Source: Bacteroidaceae bacterium (GTDB taxonomy: Bacteria > Bacteroidota > Bacteroidia > Bacteroidales > Bacteroidaceae). From it: a DNA stretch of 42,989 bases. The translations under genes were made by a program, and so were the position numbers. The stretch is taken from positions 1 to 42,989 of the forward strand of contig JAKSIU010000025.1 in the NCBI GenBank assembly GCA_024398615.1, read 5' to 3'. Each line of letters opens with the position of its first letter. Position 1 is the first letter of the stretch. Below, piece by piece: positions 42,968 to 42,989 of this stretch. The notes under the pieces were generated by a model that ran no database searches, was not told the origin of the DNA, and saw nothing but the letters and a program-made list of their open reading frames with translations.

Positions 42968-42989
42968 AAGACGGTTGCTGATGGTTATC

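Overview
The window is a chromosomal segment from a member of the order Bacteroidales (phylum Bacteroidota). The main evidence is promoter architecture: at least fifteen genes are preceded by the TAnnTTTG -7 box specific to this phylum (TATCTTTG, TAATTTTG, TACCTTTG and similar), two of them with a TTTG -33 box 20 bases upstream. Families largely confined to Bacteroidota support this (DUF4954, DUF5606, DUF3276, DUF4199, DUF4369, long NusB, short-form SRP RNA), and Shine-Dalgarno sequences are mostly absent. Genus cannot be fixed from sequence alone. Almost everything is core genome; there is no intact mobile element, CRISPR array, rRNA or tRNA.

Layout. 1-565: the start of a lipoprotein gene running off the left edge, and a small orphan ORF that may be a transposase remnant. 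530-3833: a DUF362 ferredoxin-like protein, an AlkD-type DNA glycosylase and alanine dehydrogenase. 3852-7273: dnaX, then a FtsB/DivIC-type septum protein, a small membrane protein and a DUF4369 lipoprotein. 7274-13231 (minus strand): a glycosyltransferase/acyltransferase pair, then a polyamine ABC transporter operon potABCD whose ATPase and binding protein both carry C-terminal additions. 13366-16782: mfd, divergent from potA with interlocking promoters. 16802-22617 (minus strand): a RelA/SpoT homologue with a degraded synthetase domain, exonuclease III, ApbE flavin transferase, MntP manganese exporter, a GT2 glycosyltransferase and a DUF4199 membrane protein. About 22724-22874: the SRP RNA gene with its own promoter and terminator. 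22888-25445: peptidase T and a FucP-type symporter. 25479-27658 (minus strand): a ribosome-associated group (L25, Pth, Hsp15-like S4 protein) and a DUF3276 protein. 27792-30248: nusB, yajC, coaE and DUF5606, closed by a strong terminator. 30434-33711: a DUF4954 beta-helix protein and a SIS sugar isomerase-like protein. 33702-37060: tex and recA, divergent. 37078-40784: a DUF5131 protein, a lipoprotein and a GH95 alpha-L-fucosidase. 40947-42893: dnaK.

Most unusual signals: (1) a perfect 27-bp inverted repeat at 33678-33735 that forms the ends of two unrelated convergent genes, giving both proteins the same ten-residue tail; a related copy lies near 1800, so it looks like a REP-type element captured as coding sequence. 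(2) A tandem duplication of the regulatory TOBE-like unit in PotA, together with a C-terminal membrane anchor on PotD. (3) A RelA/SpoT protein with intact hydrolase residues and lost synthetase residues. (4) Three genes (xth, tex, GH95) whose -7 box ends 4-5 bases before the start codon, predicting leaderless transcripts. (5) A compact set of palindromes between the fucosidase gene and dnaK. No wholly new multi-gene system could be supported.
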